This document shows, one piece after another, positions 6,895 to 13,324 of a stretch of DNA of 14,236 bases. The stretch is from NCBI GenBank assembly GCA_937900305.1, contig CALCCV010000017.1, forward strand, positions 1-14,236, written 5' to 3'. The position numbers and the translations under genes were made by a program. The notes beneath the pieces were generated by a model. That model saw nothing but the letters and a program-made list of their open reading frames with translations. It made no database searches and had not been told where the DNA came from. Source of the DNA: an uncultured Pseudobdellovibrionaceae bacterium. GTDB taxonomy: Bacteria > Bdellovibrionota > Bdellovibrionia > Bdellovibrionales > Bdellovibrionaceae. Position 1 is the first letter of the stretch; the number at the start of each line of letters is the position of its first letter.

Positions 6895-7155
6895 TTATGT
6901 GCTCTCTTCTTCGTCTTTCTTTAGGGCCGTGTCGCCTTCTTTTCCATATTCCAACAGCTCCTTTGCGGAATTCACTCTCTCCGCAAGAGAACACAAGAGA
7001 TCGCCGAGGCCATAGAGCGTTTCGCCATCGTAGCAAACATCATTGTTTTGATGCTTCACCAGCTCTCCGATAGCTAGGATGTGAGCCGACGACAGCCATA
7101 ACTCTTTGATAACCTCTCCAACTGTTCCGCTATCCAGCTTATCGAGATAGTTCAT
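6895..7155 (-). CDS. Small hypothetical acidic protein, 86 aa
   Basis: I do not recognise this protein. The start is the ATG at 7155 with GGGGGG five bases upstream; a TTG at 7179 in frame is a weaker choice. The product is acidic and predicted mostly alpha-helical, with a central region rich in Leu, Glu and Gly (GELVKHQ, GETLYGLGDLL) and a charged tail (KKDEEEST). It has two cysteines but no metal motif, no signal peptide and no membrane segment. It is transcribed divergently from the XRE-type repressor gene across two operator-like repeats, which suggests that the repressor controls it. A gap of 298 bases separates it from the transfer operon. Confidence 0.6.
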   Translation of the reverse strand: MNYLDKLDSGTVGEVIKELWLSSAHILAIGELVKHQNNDVCYDGETLYGLGDLLCSLAERVNSAKELLEYGKEGDTALKKDEEEST

Positions 7156-7201
7156 GTACCCCCCGCAATATGACTCCAAAGACCAATCTAGTAGGCGATC
7201 A

Positions 7202-7229
7202 AAAATACAATCACCCGATTGTATGTAAA
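7202..7229 (-). promoter_or_regulatory. Sigma-70-like promoter for the 86-aa gene
   Basis: On the minus strand TTTACA (7229-7224) and TATTTT (7207-7202) are separated by 16 bases and sit about 50-70 bases upstream of the ATG at 7155. The palindrome at 7205-7224 fills the spacer, so binding there would occlude RNA polymerase. Confidence 0.4.
7205..7224. promoter_or_regulatory. Operator-like palindrome, copy 1
   Basis: A perfect inverted repeat, ATACAATC-ACCC-GATTGTAT (8-bp arms, 4-bp spacer). It lies between the divergent 86-aa gene and the XRE-type gene. It is the size and symmetry expected for a Cro/CI-type dimer site. Confidence 0.55.
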
Positions 7230-7248
7230 TAACTCAAATTCGAACACA

Positions 7249-7268
7249 ATACAATCACTCGTATGTAT
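7249..7268. promoter_or_regulatory. Operator-like repeat, copy 2
   Basis: ATACAATCACTCGTATGTAT matches copy 1 at 17 of 20 positions without gaps, 44 bases (about four helical turns) downstream in the same orientation. It is less symmetrical than copy 1. It ends about 18 bases before the presumed start of the XRE-type gene, where binding would repress that gene (autoregulation). Confidence 0.5.
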
Positions 7269-7285
7269 TTAAATTCGGAGGGGTT

Positions 7286-7531
7286 ATTACTCGTAGTCGT
7301 AAAGAATTAAGCGCGGACGAGCGGAGGAAGCTCAAGGCCCTTGGGCAAATCGTTCGAGCCGAAAGAGAGCGTCAGGGGCTCACTCTCTTCGACATTGAGG
7401 AGCGAGGTTATCCGTTCTACCAACACTGGCAGGCGGTCGAGAAAGGGGACAAGAACATCACCTTCACAACTCTTCTTTCCATTTGCCAGGTGCTCGGCAA
7501 GTCTCCATCCCAGCTACTCAAGGATATCTAG
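7286..7531 (+). CDS. XRE/Cro-CI-family repressor with apparent ATT start
   Basis: An 81-aa protein whose frame has no ATG, GTG or TTG start. GGAGGGG (7277-7283) sits two bases before an in-frame ATT at 7286, and the frame is open from there to the TAG at 7529-7531. The sequence fits a helix-turn-helix of the XRE family: an LGQIVRAERERQGLTL helix, a degenerate turn (FDIEERGYPFYQHW), then VEKGDKNITFTTLLSICQVLGKSPSQLL, the typical family tail. Such proteins are small dimeric repressors. The two 20-bp operator-like repeats just upstream suggest it represses itself and the divergent 86-aa gene. The start is the oddity: ATT is known as a rare, autoregulated start (infC), but a base error in the assembly or a leaderless start further in cannot be excluded. 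The aromatic residues in the recognition region are also unusual. Confidence 0.75.
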   Translation: MTRSRKELSADERRKLKALGQIVRAERERQGLTLFDIEERGYPFYQHWQAVEKGDKNITFTTLLSICQVLGKSPSQLLKDI

Positions 7532-7540
7532 CCAAAGACC

Positions 7541-7556
7541 GTCCAATCCGTTGGAC
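7541..7556. promoter_or_regulatory. Enhancer-like palindrome 1
   Basis: GTCCAA-TCCG-TTGGAC is a perfect 6-bp inverted repeat around a 4-bp centre, 10 bases after the stop of the XRE-type gene. Its centre is about 368 bases upstream of the start predicted from the sigma-54 promoter. As RNA it could form a small hairpin, but there is no U-run, so a terminator is less likely. Confidence 0.5.
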
Positions 7557-7630
7557 ACCAATCTGAACACGCAAAAATCTCTGTATTTTCGATTCGTAGT
7601 AGCACAAAACCACATATTGTTTGACGCCGC

Positions 7631-7646
7631 GTCCCAAATGTGGGAC
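7631..7646. promoter_or_regulatory. Enhancer-like palindrome 2
   Basis: GTCCCA-AATG-TGGGAC is a perfect inverted repeat with the same 6-4-6 layout as copy 1, 90 bases downstream of it. It is flanked by CGCCG (7625-7629) and CGGCG (7651-7655), which could form an outer stem. Confidence 0.5.
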
Positions 7647-7736
7647 AGTACGGCGGTTAATGGTCTGGATTTCGCAGATTCCACTGTGATCATCAGTAGT
7701 TGTAGCACCTAGGAAAAACTTCCAGCATCTTAGATT

Positions 7737-7752
7737 GTCCAAGGCTTCGGAC
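7737..7752. promoter_or_regulatory. Enhancer-like palindrome 3
   Basis: GTCCAA-GGCT-TCGGAC has the same layout with one arm mismatch, 106 bases after copy 2. Its centre is about 171 bases upstream of the predicted start. A run of five T follows at 7755-7759, so a weak terminator is the alternative reading, but the loop would be too small for a good one. Confidence 0.45.
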
Positions 7753-7889
7753 GGTTTTTCTGGAAACCCCAGCTCTGAATTCCCCTCTGTTTCTTCATCC
7801 GGCGACAAATCCGCATCATCAATTTCTCTAACACTTCTAGCCTATTGCACGTTTGTTCCGGTTGTCGCGAGAAAGAGAGATTTCGCGCA

Positions 7890-7905
7890 TGGCATGTCGG
7901 TTGCT
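7890..7905 (+). promoter_or_regulatory. Sigma-54 (-24/-12) promoter of the regulator operon
   Basis: TGGCAT-GTCGG-TTGCT matches the consensus TGGCAY-N5-TTGCW. The invariant GG (7891-7892) and GC (7903-7904) are correctly 12 bases apart. The predicted transcription start is near 7916, about 39 bases before the ATG of the response regulator, which is itself a sigma-54 activator. Positive autoregulation is therefore likely. Confidence 0.75.
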
Positions 7906-7954
7906 CAAGGACTGTATGCGCACTGAATTTGCGTAGAAAGGAGACGCAGGCCCG

Positions 7955-9358
7955 ATGGAACACAGAATTTTGGTTGTTGATGACAACGCCGATAACTTGG
8001 CGGCCACCGAGCTGCTTCTCCACGACAACGGCTATCTCGTTGATGCCGTCCGTAACGCCGCCGATGCCATCGAGAAAGTCCGAAGCGACAATAACGGATA
8101 CTCGCTCGTTATTCTCGATTACCACCTGCCCGATAAAACTGGTGCAGATGCCCTTGCTGCGCTTCGCACCATCAATCCTAATTTGTATGTGCTCGTTTAC
8201 TCTGGCGATACGAAGTCTCGCGATCCCGTGATGGCCACATTACGCGGCGGAGCCGTCGATTTTATCGAGAAGAGCGAAGACCCGCGTTACCTCCTCGACA
8301 TTGTTCAACAGTGGTGTAGCAAGTTTGACGAAACAACCAGACTTTTGATCGCTCCTGCTTCTCTTTCGGAGAACGAAACTCTGGTTCGTAGTTTCGGTAT
8401 AGCCGGACGATCTCAATCCTTGGCCGACTTGTGCCGCGCTATCCAAAAATATGGCCGTGAGGAAGCGGGTGCGAATGTTCTCCTGCTTGGTGAAACAGGA
8501 ACCGGGAAAGAAGTTATTGCCCGCGCTATCCACCGCAACAGCCCGCGCCAAAAGGGACCATTTGTCGCGATCAATTGTGGTGCGATTCCAGAAAACCTCA
8601 TCGAGAGCGAATTGTTTGGCCATGATCGTGGTGCGTTCACCGGCGCTCACATGCGAAAAGAAGGGAAATTCGAGAACGCCAACCGTGGAACGCTTTTCCT
8701 CGATGAAATCGGCGAGGCAACCCTTGCAACGCAAGTCCGACTTCTTCGTGTCCTTCAAGAAAAGGTGGTCACTCCACTCGGTAGCAATCGTGAGGTAAAA
8801 GTTGATGTCCGTATCATTGCGGCTACCAATCGCGATCTTCTTTCTGAAATCAAAGCAGGGCGCTTCCGCGAAGACCTATATTACCGTCTTAATATTATCT
8901 CTATGTGCATTCCTCCGCTTCGAGAGCGGCGCGAAGACATTGCGCCGCTGGTCATGCACTTCTGCAATCAATTTAACCGCGAAAAAAATAAGAAGAAAAA
9001 TTTTTTGATGCGAACGGTTCGCTTGATGGAAGGCTATTCATGGCCTGGAAATGTTCGTGAGTTGGAAAATTATGTCACCAAACTTCTGACGCAAGGTAAT
9101 TCCGATACGATCACGCCTGAATGCCTTGATGCGAAGTTCTTTAGCGCAACTCCTCTTCAAACTCTGACTTTGCCGGATCTCATCAGCCGCCAGGAAAAAG
9201 AGCGGCTCGATTTTATTTCTGAAAATCTCAAGTCATCAAAATCAATGCGTGATGCAGCGAAGAAGATGGGTGTTTCAAAGAGTACGCTACATCACATGCT
9301 GAAAAAATTCGGCGTTATTAGAGGCGATGCCGCAAAGGAGGTGCCCAGTGCAAGGTGA
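7955..9358 (+). CDS. NtrC-family sigma-54-dependent response regulator
   Basis: A 467-aa protein with three domains. The receiver (about 1-125) has acidic pocket D9/D10, phospho-acceptor D55 in VILDYHLPD and K106. The AAA+ domain (about 145-385) has Walker A GETGTGKE (179-186), an intact GAFTGA loop (226-231) that contacts sigma-54, Walker B TLFLDEIG (246-253) and a VRIIAATNRDL block. The C-terminal Fis-type helix-turn-helix lies at about 428-452 (MRDAAKKMGVSKSTLHHMLKK). All catalytic residues are present, so it should activate transcription from -24/-12 promoters on phosphorylation. AAAGGAGA lies 11 bases before the ATG. No histidine kinase is visible; it may lie beyond the truncated right end. 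It heads a rightward operon and has a sigma-54 promoter and three palindromes upstream, so it probably activates its own operon. Confidence 0.95.
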   Translation: MEHRILVVDDNADNLAATELLLHDNGYLVDAVRNAADAIEKVRSDNNGYSLVILDYHLPDKTGADALAALRTINPNLYVLVYSGDTKSRDPVMATLRGGAVDFIEKSEDPRYLLDIVQQWCSKFDETTRLLIAPASLSENETLVRSFGIAGRSQSLADLCRAIQKYGREEAGANVLLLGETGTGKEVIARAIHRNSPRQKGPFVAINCGAIPENLIESELFGHDRGAFTGAHMRKEGKFENANRGTLFLDEIGEATLATQVRLLRVLQEKVVTPLGSNREVKVDVRIIAATNRDLLSEIKAGRFREDLYYRLNIISMCIPPLRERREDIAPLVMHFCNQFNREKNKKKNFLMRTVRLMEGYSWPGNVRELENYVTKLLTQGNSDTITPECLDAKFFSATPLQTLTLPDLISRQEKERLDFISENLKSSKSMRDAAKKMGVSKSTLHHMLKKFGVIRGDAAKEVPSAR

Positions 9359-10145
9359 AAGTTTGTCGATTAACTACCGAGATATTGCCGCTCTCGGATA
9401 TGACTATGTTCAGGAGAAAACGTACACTGCCGATCATCCCGAGGTTGTTGCGTCGGCAAACTCCTTTCTCAAGCGATTTCGCGAAAAACAAATATTCGAG
9501 ACGTTTAATGCCAGTCACTCAACGCCATCTTTGGTAAAAACAAGAGTTGTTGGGACGCAATGGCACCGCTTCTCTGATCTGATGCCGTACATTCTTTGTG
9601 CGGCGTCGGCCAAAGTATCCAATAATCGCCTGCGCCACTATACGATTCAAACGGCCTACGAAGAGTTAGGTGCTCGCAACGCTGATGAAATCCATCACGA
9701 GATGTTTTGGGAAACTGCCGTTATGGCAGGAGCCAAAAACACGGATCGTGATGCAATGTCGGATGAGCCGGAGATCAGCCGCGCCCTAAACTTCATCGAA
9801 AACTTCATGATGGATTCAAAGTCTGATGAAGAGATCCTTGGACTTCTTCTTGGTCTTGAAATCTGCGCTCAGGAGAATATCGAAACGGTATTTTCATCGC
9901 TTGCGCACACGAAGGAACTCGAAGCGAAGCTCGCCGAAACTAAGTTTTTCAAACTTCATCGCCAACTGGAGATGGAACATATCAGACTTGATGTCTCTAT
10001 CTTTTTGCGTTTCTGCCAGAACTCCCAGGAGAAAATCCAACTCTTCACCAAAGGCTTTGATGCTGGTGTTGAATTTTGGAAGCAGTTTTGGTCTGGCATC
10101 GGGAATGTCATTGTTCGCCAGCGCGAGGTACTAACCTGTGCATAA
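9348..10145 (+). CDS. Heme-oxygenase-like diiron oxidase (HDO) family protein
   Basis: A 265-aa all-helical protein. I chose the GTG at 9348 because AAAGGAGGT lies a few bases upstream; an ATG at 9327 in the same frame would sit before that site. The start overlaps the regulator gene by 11 bases. Carboxylate and histidine pairs are spaced as in heme-oxygenase-like diiron oxidases: YEELG (E105/E106) followed by H116/H117, a later ENIE helix (E176/E179), then H204 and the E210-H211 pair in LHRQLEMEH. Members (UndA, SznF, PvfB/MgoB-type) use a labile diiron site and O2 for oxidative decarboxylation, N-oxygenation or desaturation of amino-acid-like substrates. The substrate here is unknown. The neighbouring ATP-grasp ligase and exporter suggest tailoring of a small secreted molecule. 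A PqqC/TenA-like cofactor-free member is the alternative. Confidence 0.75.
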   Translation: MQGESLSINYRDIAALGYDYVQEKTYTADHPEVVASANSFLKRFREKQIFETFNASHSTPSLVKTRVVGTQWHRFSDLMPYILCAASAKVSNNRLRHYTIQTAYEELGARNADEIHHEMFWETAVMAGAKNTDRDAMSDEPEISRALNFIENFMMDSKSDEEILGLLLGLEICAQENIETVFSSLAHTKELEAKLAETKFFKLHRQLEMEHIRLDVSIFLRFCQNSQEKIQLFTKGFDAGVEFWKQFWSGIGNVIVRQREVLTCA

Positions 10146-11355
10146 ACGTGGCGAATTCATCAAGATTTTGATCTCGGCTTTGATCTCTCAAAGCGGCAGT
10201 CATTTTCTTACCATTGCGCTTTCCGCGATGGTGTTTTCGCAGACTGGTTCGGCAGTCAAAGCATCCCTGATCTTCGTCCTCACTTATCTGCCGTCGGTGT
10301 TCGTCTCTTCCCCTCTTGGCGGTTGGATTGATCGCACTATCTCGAAAAGATTTCTGGCAGCTAATGAAGTCCTGGCCATCGCCATCAGCATCCTTTGTGG
10401 CGCTTGTGTTTACTACGAATTTCCAATTGGTGCTCTTTGCGCGGCTGTTGCGATTCGCTCGCTGCTACTTTTCACATCGAGAACGGCGATGACCAAATGG
10501 GTGAAGGTTATTTCTCCGCAACATTTGGCTGCTTCGCGCATTAAACTATTCTTCCTGAGCTTTTTTCTTTCAACAGTTGCAGCAGGAGTCCTGGCGAGCC
10601 TTTTTCTCGGTAAAGTGTCGATCTGGTCCATTATCGCGATTGATGCGGCCACCTACAGTGTTGGCCTAATCGTTATTTCTCTTCTGCAAAAGCTAGAAGT
10701 CGATTCTCCGGCGTCTGTTGGATCGCAAGCAAACGGTCTTTTTGCAACCGTATCGGAAATACTTTCTGAGCCGATGTTGAAAGCGAGCTTTATTGCAGTT
10801 TGCTTTTCTCAATCAATTTTCCAAGGAGCTTATTCGATCCTGGTTTCGTATCTTCCAATGCGCCACTTCGGAATCGGACTATCAGGTACGGGCATTTTTC
10901 AAATAGCCGCGTCGGTAGGAATCATCGGTGGGTTCCTCGTCAACTGGCGATTCCCAAATTTTCTGAAAGGAAGAAGCGGTGGGCTCCCACTACGACTCCT
11001 TACTTGTACGATTGTTGGAATCTTTGGTTTGCTTTTCACGTTGCAAGCTGGCCTCCGAGTGGGAGTGTCTAGTTTCTTCGTTCTCAACCTTGCTTACGAA
11101 TGTATTTGGCTTTTTCACAGCTCGGAATTCTTCGCAAATAGCCCCGTTCAAAACGCTGCGCGTTACCAGTTTACCCTATCGTCTGTTGCTTCATTTTTGA
11201 TGGCGAGCTGCACGCTCGGTTATGCCGCATTGATTGACCAGATCGGAGCAAAGAGCGGGGTAGCGCTCACGCTATCCATTGGGCTGCTGGCTTGGCTCGC
11301 AATCTCGCGTCCCTCCTTTGCTCGTAAACAAGCGGCAGTGGGGGTACGAGCGTGA
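10138..11355 (+). CDS. MFS exporter (12 TM), EntS/BacE-like
   Basis: A 405-aa integral membrane protein with about twelve hydrophobic helices. The start is the GTG at 10138, overlapping the HDO gene by eight bases, with GAGG upstream. The loop between helices 2 and 3 carries the MFS motif A (PLGGWIDRTISKR, about 58-70). The layout is that of MFS_3-type drug or siderophore exporters such as EntS and BacE. These proteins export small molecules by proton antiport and often give self-protection to producers. Its place between the HDO and ATP-grasp genes, with overlapping reading frames on both sides, makes export of the cluster product the natural reading. An importer role is less likely but not excluded. 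Confidence 0.85.
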   Translation: MHKRGEFIKILISALISQSGSHFLTIALSAMVFSQTGSAVKASLIFVLTYLPSVFVSSPLGGWIDRTISKRFLAANEVLAIAISILCGACVYYEFPIGALCAAVAIRSLLLFTSRTAMTKWVKVISPQHLAASRIKLFFLSFFLSTVAAGVLASLFLGKVSIWSIIAIDAATYSVGLIVISLLQKLEVDSPASVGSQANGLFATVSEILSEPMLKASFIAVCFSQSIFQGAYSILVSYLPMRHFGIGLSGTGIFQIAASVGIIGGFLVNWRFPNFLKGRSGGLPLRLLTCTIVGIFGLLFTLQAGLRVGVSSFFVLNLAYECIWLFHSSEFFANSPVQNAARYQFTLSSVASFLMASCTLGYAALIDQIGAKSGVALTLSIGLLAWLAISRPSFARKQAAVGVRA

Positions 11356-12602
11356 AAACCATTGCCCTGTTTCTTGATCCAAAAGGCACGGTCTTAGAAG
11401 TTGTCCGTGCCGCAAAGCGACGTGGACTGTTTATTGTCGCCGCTGTTTCAGATGAATCGCTTTTGACTGGTGCTCCAGAACCATATCAGTCAGCGGTTAG
11501 CTGTATTGACCAAATTTTGCCTGTCGATTCCTGGAACGTCTCTACCGCTCAAAAGATTGTCGAAGCCCTGCGACCGCTTGGAAAAGTGGAGTGCGTCTAT
11601 TCTGGTTTTGATCCCTGCGCGGTCACGGTTGCCAAGCTCAGAAGCGAGTTTGAACTGCCAACAACCTCGCCGGAAACGCTTGCGCTGATTCTTGATAAGC
11701 AACGTCTGCGCACTCGCCTCATTGAACTTGGACTCTCGAAAATCAATTTGGCTTCGCAATCCGTCGCCGACAAGTGGAATAGCTGGGAGTTTGGTGGACC
11801 TGCTTACTTCAAACCCATACATGGTTTTTTCAGTGCCTACGTCAAACGCTGTGAGAACTGGGAAGACTTCAAGAAAGCGCGTTCTGAATGGGAGCGAGGC
11901 AATGCCAGCGATCCCGTGTATGTGAAAAACTATGTGCGTGGCACCAACCAATACTACTTGGAACAGGCTTTCGACGGCGAGCTACTTTCTGTCGAATCCT
12001 TTTCTTCTGGCGGCAAGTTTCAATGTCTAGGGCTTTTGTCTCGGATTCTCTATTCAAAAAATCACATCGTTGAGATGGGGTCGTGCTTTCCTTACCCGCA
12101 TCCGTTGCGCGACAAGATCATAGCTACTGTTGAAAAGGCTCACGCACTTCTCGGATTCACAGAAGGTGCAAGCCATGTTGAATTGATCGTCGGCAAGTCT
12201 GGCAACGTGGAGATCATTGATTTCAATCCGCGATTTGTCGGCGCTGATGTTCTTCAGTCGATCAACAACGCTTACGGAATCCGAATCGAAGAGCAGCTAC
12301 TCGATTGGGCTTGCGGGAAAGAAGTCGCCATCAGCATGAACAAACCGCAATATTCTTGCCTGCAATATGTGTTGTCTCCTGAACCGCTACGGTTCGAGTC
12401 AATTTCATTTCCTGGTTCGCCAGAGGTGAAATTCAAAACGACGTTTGTAAAGCACGGCGCAAACCTCTCAAGCATAGACCGACAGCTCGATTACATCGGA
12501 TGCTATCTCACGGTTATGCCGACTTTCGAGTTGGCACTCAGCAGATCAAGGGAACTAAGAAGCGAAGTAAAGATCAACGGCTATTTGGAAGGAGCTTATT
12601 GA
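11352..12602 (+). CDS. ATP-grasp carboxylate-amine ligase
   Basis: A 416-aa protein starting at the GTG at 11352, overlapping the exporter stop by four bases (GTGA). The N-terminal domain is Rossmann-like (KTIALFLDPKG). The nucleotide-binding part is at about 150-210 (YFKPIHGFFSAYVKR resembles the KPxxGxxSxxV lysine and glycine-rich loop). The metal and catalytic block is HVELIVGKSGNVEIIDFNPRFVG near 275-297, matching the family pattern H-x-E...E-x-N-P-R with D for the usual first Glu of the ExNPR. ATP-grasp ligases of this type (BacD, RizA, DapD-like) join amino acids through an acyl phosphate. An amino-acid or peptide-like product is therefore likely, but the substrates cannot be read from sequence. 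A carbamoyl-phosphate-synthase-like or biotin-carboxylase-like activity is the alternative. Confidence 0.85.
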   Translation: MKTIALFLDPKGTVLEVVRAAKRRGLFIVAAVSDESLLTGAPEPYQSAVSCIDQILPVDSWNVSTAQKIVEALRPLGKVECVYSGFDPCAVTVAKLRSEFELPTTSPETLALILDKQRLRTRLIELGLSKINLASQSVADKWNSWEFGGPAYFKPIHGFFSAYVKRCENWEDFKKARSEWERGNASDPVYVKNYVRGTNQYYLEQAFDGELLSVESFSSGGKFQCLGLLSRILYSKNHIVEMGSCFPYPHPLRDKIIATVEKAHALLGFTEGASHVELIVGKSGNVEIIDFNPRFVGADVLQSINNAYGIRIEEQLLDWACGKEVAISMNKPQYSCLQYVLSPEPLRFESISFPGSPEVKFKTTFVKHGANLSSIDRQLDYIGCYLTVMPTFELALSRSRELRSEVKINGYLEGAY

Positions 12603-13324
12603 TGAAAAGCGTATTGGTCATAGCAGGAGGCAGTCGCGGTTTAGGTAAAGCTCTAGCCAAAGAAGCCTATGCGTTGGGGTATCCAGTCGCGTTATTGGCG
12701 CGTGGCCAGGATGATTTAGACAATGCGAGGAAAGAGATCCTGTCGATTAGCGAGAAACAAAAATTCTCCATTCACCCCGTTGACCTGGCTGATCCCATCG
12801 CGACCAAGAAGGCATTTTCTGAGATCGAGAAGGCACATGGAGCTATCGGCGCGCTCGTAAACTGTATGGCGACCTGGATTCCAAGAAAGAAGGCCATCGA
12901 ACTTCAACACGAGGATTTCGACAAGTCGCTTCGACTCAATTTCTTCTCAGCTTTCAATTCCATTAGAGAGTGCTTGCTACAAAGAGAAAAAACAAAGGCT
13001 ACCCTTACCATCATAAACGTGGGCGCTACTGCGTCCACTCGTGGAGGTGTTCAGACCTCGCCCTTCAGCGTCGCGAAATCAGCTTTGAGAATCTATTCCC
13101 AGAGCCTCGCAAAAGAGCTCGGGCCGGAAGGCGTACACGTTGCGCATCTGATCATTGACGGCCTAATCGACAATGAGCGCACGAAGGGCTTGAATCCGAA
13201 CTCGCCGCCAGAAAATTTTATCAACTCAGTTTCCATCGCTAAATCCATCATCCATGTAGTTGAGCAGGATAAAAGCTGTTGGACGTTCGAGTGGGACGTG
13301 AGGCCGTATAATGAGAAATGGTAA
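12602..13324 (+). CDS. Short-chain dehydrogenase/reductase lacking the catalytic Tyr
   Basis: A 240-aa Rossmann-fold protein. I start it at the ATG at 12602, overlapping the ATP-grasp stop (TGATG) with GGAAGGAG upstream; an earlier in-frame start would lie within the ligase gene. The cofactor motif is GGSRGLG (9-15), suggesting NADP(H), with DLAD at 61-64. N87 lies in a VNCMA block that replaces the usual NNAG. The YxxxK motif reads F155-S-V-A-K159, and the SS of the catalytic serine strand reads GA. The downstream SQSLAKELGPEGVHVAHLIIDG block is characteristic of a known SDR subgroup that uses Phe in place of Tyr, so the change may be ancestral, not decay. Activity and substrate are uncertain. 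It probably tailors the same product as the ligase and HDO. Confidence 0.85.
   Translation: MKSVLVIAGGSRGLGKALAKEAYALGYPVALLARGQDDLDNARKEILSISEKQKFSIHPVDLADPIATKKAFSEIEKAHGAIGALVNCMATWIPRKKAIELQHEDFDKSLRLNFFSAFNSIRECLLQREKTKATLTIINVGATASTRGGVQTSPFSVAKSALRIYSQSLAKELGPEGVHVAHLIIDGLIDNERTKGLNPNSPPENFINSVSIAKSIIHVVEQDKSCWTFEWDVRPYNEKW

Larger units (their letters stand above)
7532..7954. other. Regulatory region upstream of the response regulator operon
   Basis: These 423 bases hold no supportable gene. A 63-codon TTG-initiated frame at 7735-7926 has no ribosome binding site and covers the sigma-54 promoter. The stretch carries three 16-bp palindromes and a -24/-12 promoter, the organisation of a bacterial enhancer-dependent control region. 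Confidence 0.6.

Noticed and set aside
6654..7073. Open frame of 139 codons on the plus strand
   Set aside because: No ribosome binding site, low-complexity basic composition, and it runs antisense through the 86-aa gene and the tra leader repeats.
7541..7752. CRISPR-like array from the three regularly placed palindromes
   Set aside because: Only 16 bp each, spacing 90 and 106 bp, no conserved repeat beyond the palindrome and no cas genes.
7737..7759. Intrinsic terminator at GTCCAAGGCTTCGGAC followed by five T
   Set aside because: The stem has an internal mismatch and almost no loop; the same palindrome recurs twice without a T-run, so a protein binding site explains it better.
7735..7926. 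TTG-initiated frame of 63 codons upstream of the regulator
   Set aside because: No ribosome binding site, and it covers palindrome 3 and the sigma-54 promoter; Ser-rich shadow-like composition.
12500..12601. N-terminal extension of the dehydrogenase from an upstream ATG
   Set aside because: The extension lies inside the ligase gene and precedes the Rossmann start; the ATG at 12602 has a good ribosome binding site and the usual SDR N-terminus.
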